Counted from the stretch's first letter, positions 1-12,668 are shown. The stretch is DNA of 64,000 nt from Cristatella mucedo (GCA_009760855.2 WPIO01000094.1:618001-682000); one strand, 5' to 3'. The notes: generated by a model from the letters alone, not told the origin. Translations and numbers: made by a program.

Positions 1-189
1 ATTTGGAAAACGTGTATGCCAAGTTTACCTATAAATGTCCATGTGACTACGCTTTTGCTCTCTCATCATACGACCTTTAATGTCCCTGCACTAACATGAG
101 GCCAAAAAATGTGAACTGCAATAAAGCAGCCTATTGTTGAAAATACTTCTCATAATTGTGGTTTTGATTTTAAATTATAGACAACGATG

Positions 190-345
190 TTCCTCGTCTA
201 CCTTTGGCAGTTGCTTTCATGACTTTTGTCCGAAGGTCGCAGGTTTAAATCCTGAGGTGAGAAATCCATTATTACCACTGCAGGCAGTGGTGAAAGCCGT
301 CAAAGCTCCTCTGTGGCTGTGCAAAAGAGGCTGCTAAATCATATA
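190..345 (+). mobile_element. Possible tRNA-derived SINE (SINE-2)
   Basis: Shares the block GGTTTAAATCCTG (B-box-like), then TTATTACCACTGCA, then a TGTGCAAAAGAGGCTGCTAA block, in the same order as a diverged copy at 14905-15095. Two copies only, so the family boundaries are uncertain. Confidence 0.45.
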
Positions 346-1179
346 GTTCTTCGGTACCTATTTGATTGCATGCGAGTGAGCTTTCATGTTCTAATGTCGT
401 GGCTTCCATTTCGATACAGCCGCCTAAACAACAAAGTACTTTGTTCAGCAGCAGCTTTTATTACCTAATTAATGCTTTGGGATAGCTCCATGGTCTTGGG
501 ATTGCTCCAATCGCGGGCTAATGCTGTGGCCCCTGGTGATGGTGCGGCCCTGAGATCATCCCCATATACTGCAACGGTACCACAGCTGTCAGTGCCACAA
601 TTAACGTCTCATAACTGTGGTTTTGAATCCTTATTGCGGAAAGCAGCTATCTTGGTTTACCCACCAAAGTGCGTGCAATTGTAGTTACCTTTTGTGATCC
701 TATGACAAGTAGCCGGGGCTATTAAACCTTCCTAAATATTCAGATTTCAGTAATAGTGCAATTGCATGGATATCAAGGCCCGGCTTAAAGTGCAGTCATT
801 CATGGTGCGAATGCTCTACGTTTGCCATCTCCACAATAGGAATCCCGGAACTGACAGTTTGAATTCAATTTGCAGACTAGAGCGTTTTAGTTTTAATCCA
901 GAAAAGTCGTACAACTGTGCATGCCAATTTAGCTTAGTAGCCTAAGAAATTCAAGGAAATTGAAAACCATTAAAATTGACATCACAGTTGACCAAAGCAA
1001 CGTGTTGAAATGGCAGGTGCTTTACCATTCGAACCTGTAAAAATCTGGCTGACCCAGGCCATTTAGGGGCATAGAGCAAAAGCTGAAATCACTATGACAT
1101 GCATTTGTCGTATGAATTCTTAAAATTATCCTATGCTAATTTTATAATCAGAACTGTAGTTTTAGGAAATTAATCTAGG
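346..1179. other. No identifiable feature
   Basis: The short plus frame at 472-684 shows no domain, splice or repeat evidence. Confidence 0.4.
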
Positions 1180-1925
1180 AATGTAAGGTAATGTAATGTA
1201 TCTCCCTCTGTAACTCTACAAAGTCATCAGTACTATGTGGGTGTTACGCAGGAGAGTTTCGTATATCCCATTCGCAGCCTAACCGGCTTTCGGTAGGCAT
1301 CGCTAGCCAACAGATTTCGTCTCACGCAACGAAGAGAAATTTGGAAGTATACCAGAGTCAGGAAAGCAGTTGAGGTAGTGAGTAGCCTGGAAGTAGCAGC
1401 TCAGGATCGCCTAAAAGGATGAGCCATAGTCGGCAGCAGGAGAATAGTTGTCGTTGCCTAAGAATTGTATCTCCGTCAGTAGTGAAAGCGAGTTCCACAG
1501 TCTAGGACCTGCAAAGCTAAAGCCTCAGTCGCTAACGGTCTTTGAGAAGAGGAATGTAACAGCTAATTTATAGTCCATACAGGACCTGAGGACACGAGAA
1601 GGCTGAAACTGGTGCAGCAGTTCAGCTAGGTACGAAGGAGCCAAGCCGTAGCTGGCCTTGTGGGTCAGCATAAGAACATTTCTCTGTACCCGTTGATAAA
1701 CCGGAATCCATACTAGCTCTTTCAGCACAGGAGACACGTGCTCAAACCACTGGGACTTGAAGACTAGCCTTGCAGCCATATTCATAGCCAGCAGCAGTGG
1801 CCTAGTTGCTTTCTTTAGCAGCCCAGTCAATAGGGACCTACAATAATCAAGCTGAGACAGACCTAAGGAGGTAATTAAATTTTTGACAAGCCGTTGTGGA
1901 AGATATGGTTGTTGTATCATAGTGC
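1180..1925 (-). mobile_element. LINE family B (CR1/L2-like), 3' end, 5' truncated
   Basis: Reverse-strand copy of LINE family B. It holds the C-terminal part of the reverse-transcriptase ORF (1525-1920), with the clade-typical motifs LDYCRSLLTGLLKKA, MAARLVFKSQ and APSYLAELLHQF, and the family's 3' UTR with the ATGTA/ACATTA tail around 1180-1205. The ORF is cut at its 5' side by a CT array (1945-2108). No intact RT; a dead copy. Confidence 0.85.
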
Positions 1926-1944
1926 ATCACAGCTATTGTTCAGA

Positions 1945-1974
1945 CTTCTCCCTCTCTCTGTCTCTCTCTCTCCC

Positions 1975-2071
<97 letters not shown>

Positions 2072-2108
2072 TATCTCTCTGTCTCTGTCTCTGTCTCTGT
2101 CTGTCTCA
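1945..2108. repeat. CT/TCTG microsatellite
   Basis: Pyrimidine array: CT runs, a block of TCTG units near 1975-2010, a long CT run, then TCTG-rich units again. It adjoins the 5' edge of the LINE copy at 1180-1925. Open frames through it are artefacts. Confidence 0.97.
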
Positions 2109-2161
2109 CACTTTTTCAACCCTTACCTCTCGCTCAGCTTTTTTTCAAAGCTCACTTGCAG

Positions 2162-2185
2162 CTCTCTCTCTCTCTCTCTCTCTCA
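2162..2185. repeat. CT microsatellite
   Basis: Uninterrupted short CT dinucleotide run. Confidence 0.95.
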
Positions 2186-2316
2186 CATCACCGTCGCATT
2201 AGCTTTCAATATTGAGTTTGGACGGCTGATCACTCTATCAAAGTTTTCATCATTACTATCAACGTTATATTGATTCTAAACTTACTATTACACAAGCTGT
2301 GAATGCCTTCGCCTCG

Positions 2317-2463
2317 CCGAGCTAGTTTGGTCCACTAGTAAAGGTGCTCGCCCCACTCAAGGCCAGTCTGAGGTCGTGGGCTCGAGCCCTGAGCCATATG
2401 TGAAGTGCCTGAGTAGATATTAAGTTCTCTTGGGGCGCTATACAAATGAATCATTATTTATAT
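2317..2463 (+). mobile_element. tRNA-derived SINE (SINE-1)
   Basis: Has a pol III A-box-like block (TTTGGTCCACTAGTAAAGG), a B-box-like block (GGGCTCGAGCC), and a 3' hairpin tail nearly the same as that of LINE family A (TTAAGTTCTCTTGGGGCGCT). Ends in a short ATT-like tail. One of about ten copies in the window. Confidence 0.85.
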
Positions 2464-2469
2464 TGAGTC

Positions 2470-3630
2470 TGCCATGTTTTCATCGTAGTGAAATAGAGGT
2501 GGTTAACTATAACTATGGGGGAATGCACTGGTGTAAGTGGTGCTGAAGAAATAAGAGATTTAGGACTCGGGTTTGGACTTTGCTGATGTGGAGTTAATAG
2601 TTAGCTTTAAGTGGGATAAATGAATTTCTTCTACTCGCCAGAATTAACTCTAATTAAGCTGTAAATTGACGGGAAATTGGTGAATTAAACTCAATTTTTG
2701 ATGAAAACAGTTGTAAACTTTCAATTTTATGTACACATCAAATTGTTTGTCATTATCCTTAGTCGTACTCTACCATATGACCTTTAAAGATGGAGGCCTA
2801 TCCCATAATCCAGTAAGTCGCATATAATCCACCACAAATCGGCTTGATAAGAAATAAACAGATTAGGAATGCAGAACTTCACTCGATGCCCACTGTATCC
2901 CCAAAAAGTTACCCTACTGCACTTATTCGTTCGCATGAAGTCCACTAATATATATTGCTGATGCCCGGGATAATACGATAGACCACCATCACAACCACAA
3001 TTCACAGCAGTCCAACAATAAATGAAACAACTTCCCGTTTGCCTCCTCCTTTTGATTGCATATGACTGCTTAATTTATGAAAAGTTTGCTTGCTCGACAC
3101 ATCTAACTTTCGGCGGCTCGTCGCTCTCTTGAGAACAACTGCAACTGACAAGTATGGTAACCCACAGCAGTCTGTTAAAAATAGAAATAAATGCGCTGGA
3201 TAAAGCTCCAACCTTTCGTGTGTATTGCAGTTTAATTTGAATTAAGTCATTGGTCAAATGATTCATAATTTATAGCTATGCATTACCCGAAATGCTACCT
3301 ACCCATTAGATTCAAATACAGTAATCCTACATGTAAAACGGGTTTGGATTAGCAGCTTTCTTATGAAGCCCAATTGGTAGTAATTTCTTGACATAATTGC
3401 TCAGGTCCGTATCGTATATTGCTAGGTATTTCAGGATATTGAATGAACTTCATGGATTGCAATTATGTGAACCCATAGTGAGACGCCCCGTTGAATGAGA
3501 ATTGCTACTTTGCGAACCACATTTCTTGTCAATTCTCCACGGATGGTCGTATTAGCCGATGGCAAGGCTGCTTATGGCTGCATAAATCATAAGCAAAGAA
3601 CTGTCGAAACTCTAGCATTGCCATTTGAAC
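2470..3630. other. No identifiable gene
   Basis: AT-rich DNA with short overlapping minus-strand frames (2784-3266) that lack splice signals or domain motifs. I see nothing that can be supported here. Confidence 0.5.
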
Positions 3631-3635
3631 GCATC

Positions 3636-4083
3636 CAAGCGTTCTAGGTTCACATTTGAGTCACTTTATTCTTTAGCTCTAGCCTATCTCTCAGAATCAC
3701 TCCTCCATCAGGCCAAGCATCGTACCACATACTTTTTTGAATCCAATTGTTTACCAATATCTCCTCCTAACCTCAAATCCTTTGGAGACCATGAATTTAG
3801 TTCGAATGCTCTAAAAGCCTGAAACTCACTCACAACTTGCGTCGGAACATCCCCGGACTTAACCACATTTAAAAAGACCTTAAAAACACACCTGTTTCGG
3901 ACAGCATTTAGTGGGTCCCTGTGGTTCGTCCTTCATGTGCTTATGCCTGCTGACACTGTGCATGCTGCCACTAACCACGCATGCATGCTGACCCTGTGCA
4001 TGTCACCCCTAACAATTTTAATAATGTTCTATATCAAGCATGATTTTATTCACCATTCAATCGCGTTTCCATTTGCAACAACA
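3636..4083 (+). mobile_element. LINE family A, 3' part lacking its tail
   Basis: Carries the end of the RT ORF (LALAYLSESLLHQAKHRTT) and the family A 3' UTR (blocks such as GTGGGTCCCTGTG and GCATGCTGACCCTGTGCATG), but stops at TTTGCAAC, just before the terminal hairpin. It is followed at once by a second family A copy. Confidence 0.85.
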
Positions 4084-4087
4084 GTCT

Positions 4088-4487
4088 ACAAAAACCTCGT
4101 ACAAACCCTAAATCCTTTGGAGACCGTGCATTAAGTTCGTATGCACCCAAAGCCTGCAACTTCCTCCTAACCTGCTTCAGAACATCCCCTGACCTGACCA
4201 CATTTAAAAGGAACTTAAAAACGCACCTATTTATGACAGCATATAGTGGGTCCCTGTGATTCGTCCTTGATGTGCTTATGCGCGCTGACACTGCGCATGC
4301 TACCACAAACCACATTTGCATGCTGACCCTGTGCATGTCATCCCTAACCATATTATTCATTGTGTTTGTTTTTCAAGCATGATTTTACTTACCATTAAAT
4401 TGCATTTCCATGCGCAGCAAACGTAAAGCATATAGAAAGAGATTAAGTTATCTGAGGGCACTTTATTAAATGTATTATTATTATTAC
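4088..4487 (+). mobile_element. LINE family A, 3' end with tail
   Basis: Restarts inside the ORF end (CCTCGTACAAACCC) immediately after the truncated copy at 3636-4083 and runs through the 3' UTR, the terminal hairpin (AGAGATTAAGTTATCTGAGG) and an ATT tail. The two copies are head to tail. Confidence 0.88.
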
Positions 4488-4756
4488 TAAACTTGTTTGC
4501 ATTCCCAGAAACTGGGAACTCCAGGTAATGGCGTCCTTGAACCGTAATCTTTAGGTCGCCCCTCGCCTGGCTTCTCGAGCAGCTCTCTAATGTAACTCCC
4601 TACCCTCTCTTCGCAGGTTTCTCTAGTATCATTTACTACTTCGGTATCGTGATGAACAGCTCTCTTGCTCAGCTTACTCCTTCTGCTCAACAGGCCCCTC
4701 TCGTTTCACTGCATCATCCAGATCTCCGAGCTGCTGTTGAGTCACTCACTCTTACA

Positions 4757-5150
4757 TCTAAGCCTGCTGCCCATGTGTCACCGGCTGCCCCATTGTCTCT
4801 CCCTGCCCCGCTGTCCCTTGCTTCCCCAGTGTCACTCACAAGCATAATGTCACTGGCCGTCCCACTGTCACTCACTGCCCTAGTGCCACTCACTGCTCCA
4901 GTGCCACTCACTACCCCGTTGCCACTCATTGCCGCATTGTCACTCACTGCCCCAGTGTATCTCACTGCCCCATTTTCACTCACTGCCACGGTGTCGTTCA
5001 ATGCCCCAGTGACGCTCATAGCCCTGTTGTCACTCACTAGCATAGTGTCACTGGCTGCCCCAGTATCACTTGCTGGCCCATTGTTGCTCCCTGTCCCACT
5101 GTCACTTACTGCCCCGTTTTCACTCGCTGCCCCAGCGTCGCTCACTGCTC
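4757..5150. repeat. 18-bp minisatellite, open in several frames
   Basis: About twenty degenerate copies of an 18-bp unit like GTCACTCACTGCCCCAGT. The period is a multiple of three, so both strands stay open: the plus strand reads LTAPVS-type hexapeptides (frame 4649-5200), the minus strand SDTGAV-type hexapeptides (4714-5145). No signal peptide or splice signal decides whether either is translated. Confidence 0.85.
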
Positions 5151-5247
5151 TACTCGAGCTTATTTCTCATGTCACTTTGCCAGTTCTGCAATCTACCTGA
5201 GCATAATGGAATGGTATGACTGTTTAAAATGTTGCATTGTTCATGTT

Positions 5248-5452
5248 TGTCCGTGTGTGTTAGTGTGTTTGTGCGTGTATGTGCGAGAGTGCATGCATGT
5301 GTAGTTGTATGCTTATGTGCATGCTGGCATACCTATATGTGTGCCTATGTGTGTGTGTGTGTGTGTGTGTGCATTCTTGTGTGTATGTGTGCGTGTGCGT
5401 GCTTGTTTGTGCCAGTGTTAGTGTGCCTGCATGCCAGTGTGCGTGTGTGTCC
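5248..5452. repeat. Degenerate GT microsatellite
   Basis: GT-rich array with interspersed GCAT and GTAT units and one pure GT run near 5341-5370. Confidence 0.93.
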
Positions 5453-6069
5453 AATTTCCAGTGTTCTTCTCGATGGTGATCCCAATAGCCAAAACAGCAG
5501 AGGTTTTTTCGAGAGCACACTCAAACAACAAATTTCCGGTGGACGGCCCAATTTAAGTGAGTAAGTTGAACTCCAAGATAGTCAGAGAAATATCAATGAG
5601 GCAATGAAATGCTTGATCTCAAACCAATCAGTGAGAGCTCAGCACAGTGGGCATTATTTATCTTCCTCCTCTGAGAGTGAGCACTATTCAGGACGAATTC
5701 TGATCATTTCAATATCGTCTTAGAAATCTGTCAGTCGATGGCCTGCTAATTGCAAGCCCCTGACCGAACCTTGACTACGGAACAAATAAGGATTTGAATC
5801 GCACAGGCTCGTTTTTAAGTGTATTTTATTCCTCAGAAATGGTTCAGGTTTTGCGATAATTATGTAATTATTTAAATTTAAATAAGCAGCCAAATTTATG
5901 TCCGAAAACACTCAGGACAACCAAAGTTGTTTACAAACTTCATATGGAATAAAGTCGTCAAATATACTATATTTGGTGACTTATGTAGATTGATCTAATG
6001 CAATATTCTGAGGGTTGGCACAAACAGTGCAATTCACCAAGTCTCGGATATTGCTTGAGCATCGCTTAC
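5453..6069. other. No identifiable feature
   Basis: Should contain or precede the next exon downstream of the sushi exon at 6070, but no acceptor plus cysteine-bearing frame was recognised. Confidence 0.4.
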
Positions 6070-6267
6070 CAAGAACACATGAGAGAACGGTACCATTTGC
6101 ACACTGCCAGGTGTTCAGTGCCACGCAGGTGGATGCGTTTCCCGTGTTATTTGGTATGTATCCCGAGTATGCACATTTCAGTAGCAGAACAGATGACAGG
6201 TCGTAAGAAGCAGCCATAGTTCCAGATACAAGTGCCGTATTGGCATTCAAGGTGGGAGCCAAGCAGC
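6070..6267 (-). CDS. Sushi/CCP-like module exon
   Basis: A 198-nt phase 1-1 exon: acceptor ACTTCTGTTTTGCAG, donor GTAAGCG. The module begins CLAPTLNANTALVSG, then LLLKCAYSGYIPNNTG, ASTCVALNTWQC and ends VLSCVL. All four sushi cysteines are present, plus one extra in TWQC. Asn-x-Thr/Ser sites (NNTG, NGTV) suggest an extracellular, glycosylated protein. It lies directly downstream of the 6723-6920 exon in transcription order. The next exon should lie below 6070, but none was identified before the left edge, so the gene is partial here. Confidence 0.78.
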
Positions 6268-6722
6268 CTGCAAAACAGAAGTTTTCAGTAACGTTATGAG
6301 ACAGACTTTCAATGTAGCCTCAACTTACTTACGTTTTCACGAAACTATCGATTATTTATAGCTATTCAGTCAAAACATAAACGTGGTTTTGTCTACTTAT
6401 CAGACAGCCCAGCGTCGCTTTCCCTGCCGTTCAGGATGGTATATTATAGTTCAGATATTTCCAAGTGTAGGTGTTTAAGCCAGTACTCAAGATGCAGGCA
6501 ATGTTCTTGCCTCTGAACACCGATATTTGGCTGAAATTTTGCCGAACAGACTTAGCTTGAATCTTCTGATTCCATGCATTATTTGGAACTGCCCAAAGAA
6601 TTGAGAATAGGTGAAGCCAAGTAGTCTTTACTTAATCATCAAAATAGAGAGAACATTGAGATGACCCATGTTGAAGCAATGAGATTGCATACTAGCCAAA
6701 TTGAAAGCGTTTTTTTCCATAC

Positions 6723-6920
6723 CGTTTAAATTACAATACAGCTGCCCGGCACTAGGCCATGTCCAGGAGCCAGTGGAGCTGCACACGGCGGTTGTACCGC
6801 CACTGTTGTAAATGTATCCTCTGTCGTATGTAACGTTGATGATGCTACTGCTGAGATAAGGTTGTGAAGGAATATCGGCCAGCACGACACCAGTAGTTAA
6901 CGTCGGTAGGCTTGAGCAGC
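6723..6920 (-). CDS. Sushi/CCP-like module exon
   Basis: A 198-nt phase 1-1 exon: acceptor ACTTGTTACTTTTAG, donor GTATGG. One divergent sushi-like module begins CSSLPTLTTGVVLAD, has an aromatic-Gly-Tyr centre (VTYDRGYIYNSGG), then TAVCSSTGSWTWP and the last cysteine in QLYCNLN. The usual second cysteine position is occupied by Tyr (NVTYDRGY), so the first disulfide pair is incomplete. Same length, phase and strand as the next exon 455 bp downstream, and the same entry codon pattern (x-GC-TGC), which indicates exon duplication. Annotated as coding because both splice sites and the open frame agree. Confidence 0.75.
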
Positions 6921-9028
6921 CTAAAAGTAACAAGTTGGAGAAATAAAGCAGACTATCGATTGACTGTGAACTATTTCAGTACAGCCGGGCGGCAGCTCGT
7001 TGACCTCGTCCAGTTGGTACTCCAAACCTTCAGTGGTATTGATAGGCAAGCATCAAAGTGGATATAATAATGCATGCAGCACAAAATCAAGTAAATTGTT
7101 GCCATTGTGAAGCTTCTGAAGGATTTGCCATCACTCGTAATTGTTGAATTTTGGTTACGATTTCATATTAAGGGGCAATGTTGGAAGTTATTACCAACCA
7201 GGCATATATTGGCACAGTAATTTAATCGAAGAAATATTTAATGAAATGGGATAACCCCTAAATTATAAGTGGCGTTTGTTCATCCGTTCATTACTAAAAG
7301 CGTTCCAGATAGATTGCGTTAGGAATAGGCTTTTCATTTAGGGAGTTTTGATGCATGGGTCGTCAATAATGAGTGATCCTACACCATGACTCAGACAGTT
7401 GTCTGGTTTCATGCAGCCAGCCATCCACTACAGCTCTCTTTCTCTCTCCAGCTGAAATTATAGTGCTATGTTGATGAACGGATCAGTTTTGTAAAGCAGT
7501 CGCATTTTTTAAATCAGGCAATGACTGCTGATCAGTAACCTGTCATATTGGCTTTCATTAACAGCTCCCCTGCTAATGATAAGGAATCATTCACCCCATT
7601 CGACTAGTGTGTCGTATCGTACCCACTGTGTAATAAAATGTTAGAGATAGACCAAGTGAGCAGTGTGATTGCCTCTGTTGAAAAAGTGTTGAAGATTTTC
7701 AAGTCGGGCGATGATCAATTCATCGAGGGGAAATCTAGAACTTTTTTCAGTCGAACAGCTGTTGCCTCAGTTGCTGAAGCCTTAGGATTTATTACTTTTT
7801 CGCAGCGTTGTCCAGGTTTAGAGGAAGCTCGGCGACACAGACCAGAAAAGTAATTAATTGCAGTTTTATGTGCTCGTCTAGAAAAGTCCCCAGGGTTTTG
7901 TAGTTCGGAAATAATTGCCTCGTGAATTCCGGAAGATATTCGTTTTCGGTAGCGATTGGCCCAGTTCAAAAAGCTTCTTGAGGCTGTCTTAGCCCGGAAA
8001 ATATTTAATCAATTACAAAAGTATAAGGGTTATATTCAAAAGTGTTTCCTAATAAGGCAGGGATTGGCTTAGTGCTGTGATTTTGGCACATGCCTTTACA
8101 CAGTGGTTGGCTACTAGCCTTCCCTTGGTTTAGCTAGTACATGTAACTTAGGTATTAGCCAGCAGGCAGTGTCCATTAAACAGTCTTAAATTAGCCGTTG
8201 GCGATCAGCCGAGCCGGACTAGTATGCTGGGAAGACAGGGAGGGGATGTGCAAGCTCAGAAAGCCGGACCCACCCACGGGTTAGGAGAGCTTGAACAGTG
8301 AAGGAGGTAGAGACCGACCTTACCACTGCTTCGCCGCTAACGCCAGCCGAAAATACGATTTTTTGAAGCCTCCATCTATGATTAGTGTCCCAATTCTTTA
8401 CTGTAACAGCATCAAACGTAAAACATCAAACGTCAAACAATCAAGTAACCTGGAAGATTCTTCTGCACGGATATATTGTGCCAGCTGGAAAATTCCGGAA
8501 AATAGTGAGTCCAGTAGTAAATTTTTGTAGTGAGACAAATTTGAACCTCTTTCTAGTAGGGCGGGGATTGGCTCGTGAGTCAAATAATTAAAGCATTATT
8601 TTCGGATAGTTAGAAGAGCCTGAAAGGGTTAGGAAGTTGGTATTAATCGCAATTAAATGACACAATTAATAGGCATTTCTTTCAAAAGGTTTTCATTTCG
8701 ATAAATATGTCCACTTCTGATTACCATCTCATTTGTAACGTTCGTCTTCGAATAAAAACTTTAACATCATTATTATTTAATTGTCAACTTTTCGCCTATT
8801 ATAGCTCTAATCATTTATGAGTCTGCAACGAAATTTGGCAATAGCACCACCCTCAATTGCCACTAGTACACATATTCGCTCAATAACTTGACTATCTGGC
8901 AGAAACCTCTAAAAATCGCCATTTTATAGAAACCTGAGTGAATAAGGACTTGCTACCTGACTTTCCATTAACTAATTGATCTAGAGCACAGTGGACAAGC
9001 ACTATTATTATATTACTATGTCATGATA
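6921..9028. other. Unassigned, presumed intron upstream of sushi exon
   Basis: Lies between the sushi exons at 6.9 and 14.7 kb. A plus frame at 7638-7853 and a minus frame at 7715-7969 overlap and have no recognised motif. The 8190-8340 stretch is more GC-rich than its surroundings, but no element was recognised. Confidence 0.4.
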
Positions 9029-9055
9029 GTATATATATATATACATATATATATG

Positions 9056-9086
<31 letters not shown>

Positions 9087-9103
9087 GTATATATATGTAT
9101 ATG

Positions 9104-9134
<31 letters not shown>

Positions 9135-9159
9135 ATGTGCGTGTGTGTATATATATATT
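9029..9159. repeat. TA/TATG microsatellite
   Basis: TA dinucleotides with periodic G (TATATG) and a GTGCGTGTGTG block near its end, then a T run. Confidence 0.95.
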
Positions 9160-10195
9160 TTTTTTTCTATAATGGTGCTGTGTTTTTACCTACTTGGTCA
9201 AGAGAAGAGTTCCTCTAGGCTATACATATTACAGAACAAGAAAAAAGCGCAGGCGACACTTTTGTGAGTAACCTCTTATAAGGTTCAAGGTAATGACATC
9301 ACTCCTGATGTACCCATTGCAGTGCCATAGGTATGGCTTAACTAGTGAAAGTGCTAAGCACTGCCTGCATTGAATTAAAGCTGCAATGGTAGGAGACTTC
9401 CTGCGATATCCTTACAGCCTTATTTTCCCAATTCAGTGACGAGCAGATGGTTGCTCTAAGAAGGTGACTGTGGAAATCATCACGCCTTATTTAATGGTCA
9501 GTTCGTGCATCATAGATGAATATAGCTTAGACAGTTTCAATAAGGTGCTGTCATAAACCTCGGCTTGACTCGCATATTTCATAAGCCCAATCAGTTGAAA
9601 GTCAGGGGCCAAGTTTAGCTTCATCAAATAGCTGCATTGAACTCTTTGAGAGTCATAGCTGCATAACAATAGTAAGTGACTAGCATCAAATCATTACAGA
9701 TCTCGATCTGCAGCTACTATCTAGGCGGTCTTAATCTAATTAAGCAAGCCAACTGCTGATGTAACAGGCAGCATCTCCACAGTAGCCAAGAGTTACCTAA
9801 TTTATCAGCTATCCCACAAGCCTGTTAAAACCAACTATGGGTCGTGGGTAAAACCGGTAAATCAAAGAAACTTTCCCTATGTAAGACGTGTGTACTTTGC
9901 CACAAACCCTAAGCATTACTCACAGTGTTTGATTATTCTTTGATGACACGTTGTATTTGTTGCATTGGCAGGGAATGAGCTTTCCTTTAAACCATCTAAC
10001 TGTATGGCGATGGCCAATGCAGCCCTGAAAGACTTCTCAGTCTACCTTCACTCGAGCTCAAGGACTCAAATGCACCAGAGGTAGTCAAGGCAGCCGAGCG
10101 CAAACAGTCGCCCAATTTTCTCTCAATTCTAAGCCGGGTGCTTGCACCTGCTATTACGACTGGGTAACTCTAATCCCATGTGCTGCAAGTGGTAC
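9160..10195. other. No identifiable feature
   Basis: No exon or repeat recognised; short frames only. Confidence 0.4.
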
Positions 10196-10199
10196 CTGT

Positions 10200-10715
10200 A
10201 ACCTGTCGAGCTCTTGAGAGCTACCTCCCTTTACAGAGACAACATTGTTTAGGATATATTATGGCCGCAGGAATGCAGGAGGACTCGGATAAAGTCTCTC
10301 AGCTTGTTCGGCTGGAACTTTCGGCAGCATATGGTAAGATTGATCAAGTCCATCACGATCGACTCCCAGAGACTCTCGCCAGGGAACAACTGGCACTGCA
10401 CTACAACGTTTCAAATCCAATCGCAGTAGGAGTCTCCGGTGTATTTTGAGAATGGCAGAGGTCACCATTAGAGTGACTGATGTTAGGCGTACTTCAGGGC
10501 GATTAGTCCGGTTCTCTTCACAGCTGATACTCGCCACTTTGATCGCCAACAAAATGTAGGACTACACTTCAATGTGAGCAAAAATGAGTGGTACCTTTGT
10601 TGTGAACCTTCACCACCACCAAGCACACGAAATTCTCTCAAATCTATTACTGCATGTATATCTAACATCCTCGCTTGAATGACAGCTAACTTCCTCAAAT
10701 TGATTGACTATGCAG
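10200..10715 (+). mobile_element. Decayed CR1/L2-like LINE, RT domain fragment
   Basis: The frame at 10180-10449 contains LVRLELSAAYGKIDQVHHDR, a damaged form of the RT motif 'L-L-DLSAAFDTIDH'. After a frame change, 10560-10700 encodes EPSPPPSTRNSLKSITACIS and then MTANFLKL, the segment that follows the YADD catalytic box in these LINEs. The YADD itself is lost. No 3' UTR attached. Confidence 0.75.
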
Positions 10716-11974
10716 GCAACTGACTATTTATCCTCGAAGCAAATCGCATTAGGAAAATGAAACCTTAGCGCTCAGAATCGACTGTGTCTGCATATCTTCA
10801 AGGAAAACTTCCTATTTCTGGTTGCTTCAGCTAAATCCTTCGCCTGGCATGCCTTTCCTAAACGAATGCTAAAGCATGATAATTTGAAGCTGCTGTTATG
10901 ATAAATGATTTTTCAACTCTAAGCAAGCATAATGTCTACCCTCATCTAGATGAGTTCCGGCATACTTCGCAAAGTAAGTTAACTAGACAAAAACAGCTTA
11001 GAATAGAAAAGCACAGAACAATCCGGACCGACTTTAGAGAAATGGCATACTAGCATTGCAGTTTTCTATATATCTCATTCGGATATGACAAAGTCATGTG
11101 AATATGGACAATTAGTGAGACTATGGAGTCCTATTCAAAAATGCTTTGTCTTCAAGAAGTTTCTTCATGAAACCACAAGGAAGAAAGAATCTTTTCTAGA
11201 AACCAATGCAATTATCTAGCCTATACTTAGGGTAGCATCTTTGGTAACATTGGGTATAAAATAAGAGTCGGCATGCAAGTCTGTGGCTGAACACCCCGTT
11301 GGGTTGCGCCTGCAAGATTTTCTAAGCATGATAGATGGCAATTCCTTAACACTTAAAAACTGCATCTCGTAGTTAGCTGTGGAGGCTATAAAATGTGATT
11401 GCCATTAGTTCACAAAACAGAACAGTTATAAATATTTATCTAAATATTATAGTGAATAGTTTTGTAAATTTTATTGTATTGTTTTTTACGGATAGTGCTG
11501 ACTAAATACCGATAACATCACTACAAAGGGGTTATAATCTCAATCAGCTGCTCTATCTCGGTACATATCAGAATTTCCCTTGCTACTCTATTTCTATGAA
11601 AACTCTGAAGACCAGTCGTTAGGACATCCTCAAACTTATGCATCGGTGAAGTTAGGGAGGGGAAATACATTTTCATACAACTTCTTGAGAGTTCCGAGCT
11701 CGATCAGAAGTGATTTTTGAAGAGCAATAATATTGGTTTTTTCCTGGGAACTAAAGACTTTAATCTTAAATTTAATCCAAGCAAATAGCCTGCATTTTAT
11801 TTACCTCACTCCAAAAATAATTACTTGAGTGAGCCAAAGCTATAGCAAATTGTTATCAGTATCCTCAAAGATTGCTTACCTATTCATAATAACGAGTTTT
11901 GTTAGAATGGCATAGTCCTAGCTAGATATCGCATACACATTTCTACAATTGCATATGTTTTTAATCTCAGTGGG
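10716..11974. other. No identifiable feature
   Basis: AT-rich; no exon, repeat or RNA gene recognised. Confidence 0.4.
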
Positions 11975-12200
11975 GGGATTTTAAAAAATGGACTGCAAGT
12001 TTGTCCCTTTATACCCAAATGAATGACGCACCTCATTGATTTTATTTGTATGAAGACGACACATAACTTTATTCAATTGATCATTTGCTAACTTTTAATA
12101 TTGTAAAGTCTGCTATCGTCTTCCCAGGGTTTATCGCTGAAACTCAGCTTGTTTGGCTGCAAACTTTTTTAAGTTGACGAAGACAGAACTACTTACTAGT
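11975..12200 (+). mobile_element. Strongly decayed LINE RT fragment
   Basis: TTGTATGAAGACGACACA around 12047 resembles the YADDTQL catalytic box (here reading YEDDT), and about 110 bp later ANFFKLTKTELLTS resembles the 'ANFLKLN-DKTE-L' segment. Stops and frame changes throughout. Confidence 0.5.
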
Positions 12201-12668
12201 TTGGATAAATAAGGATTGGTTAGTAATTTTAAAAGCCTAAATCCTCGAAGTCGAGCACGCCATCTCCTCAACTGTATCCTCTGCATTATCCTGTAATGGT
12301 TGCCTTCTCGAACATGTACGTGGAATTAAATTGCAAAGTAGCTACAACATCTAATTTTCTTGATTTCGAGTACTTACCATATTGTTTGCAAAAAAATAGT
12401 GCTTTTAGCCAATATCGAGATATTTTTTTTGAGAACTTCACTATTTAGGTAGTATTCAAGGGCCTAAATATAATACAGGTTTTTCATAATTTCCATTTAA
12501 AAACACCGTTCCTACCCTAGTTGTTTGGTCGAGAAACTACATATCTCCAAGATCTTTCAAACCACGTATTTTGTATAATTCGCTGACATGCTGTCATTCA
12601 TGAATTAAAGATACCCAGCTATCTCCAGGTGAGACTCCATATCAAAATAAGAATACAATCGACCTTAT
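12201..12668. other. No identifiable feature
   Basis: No exon or repeat recognised. Confidence 0.4.

Noticed and set aside
7638-7969. Overlapping plus and minus frames as a gene
   Set aside because: Both frames are short, overlap each other and show no splice sites or motif.
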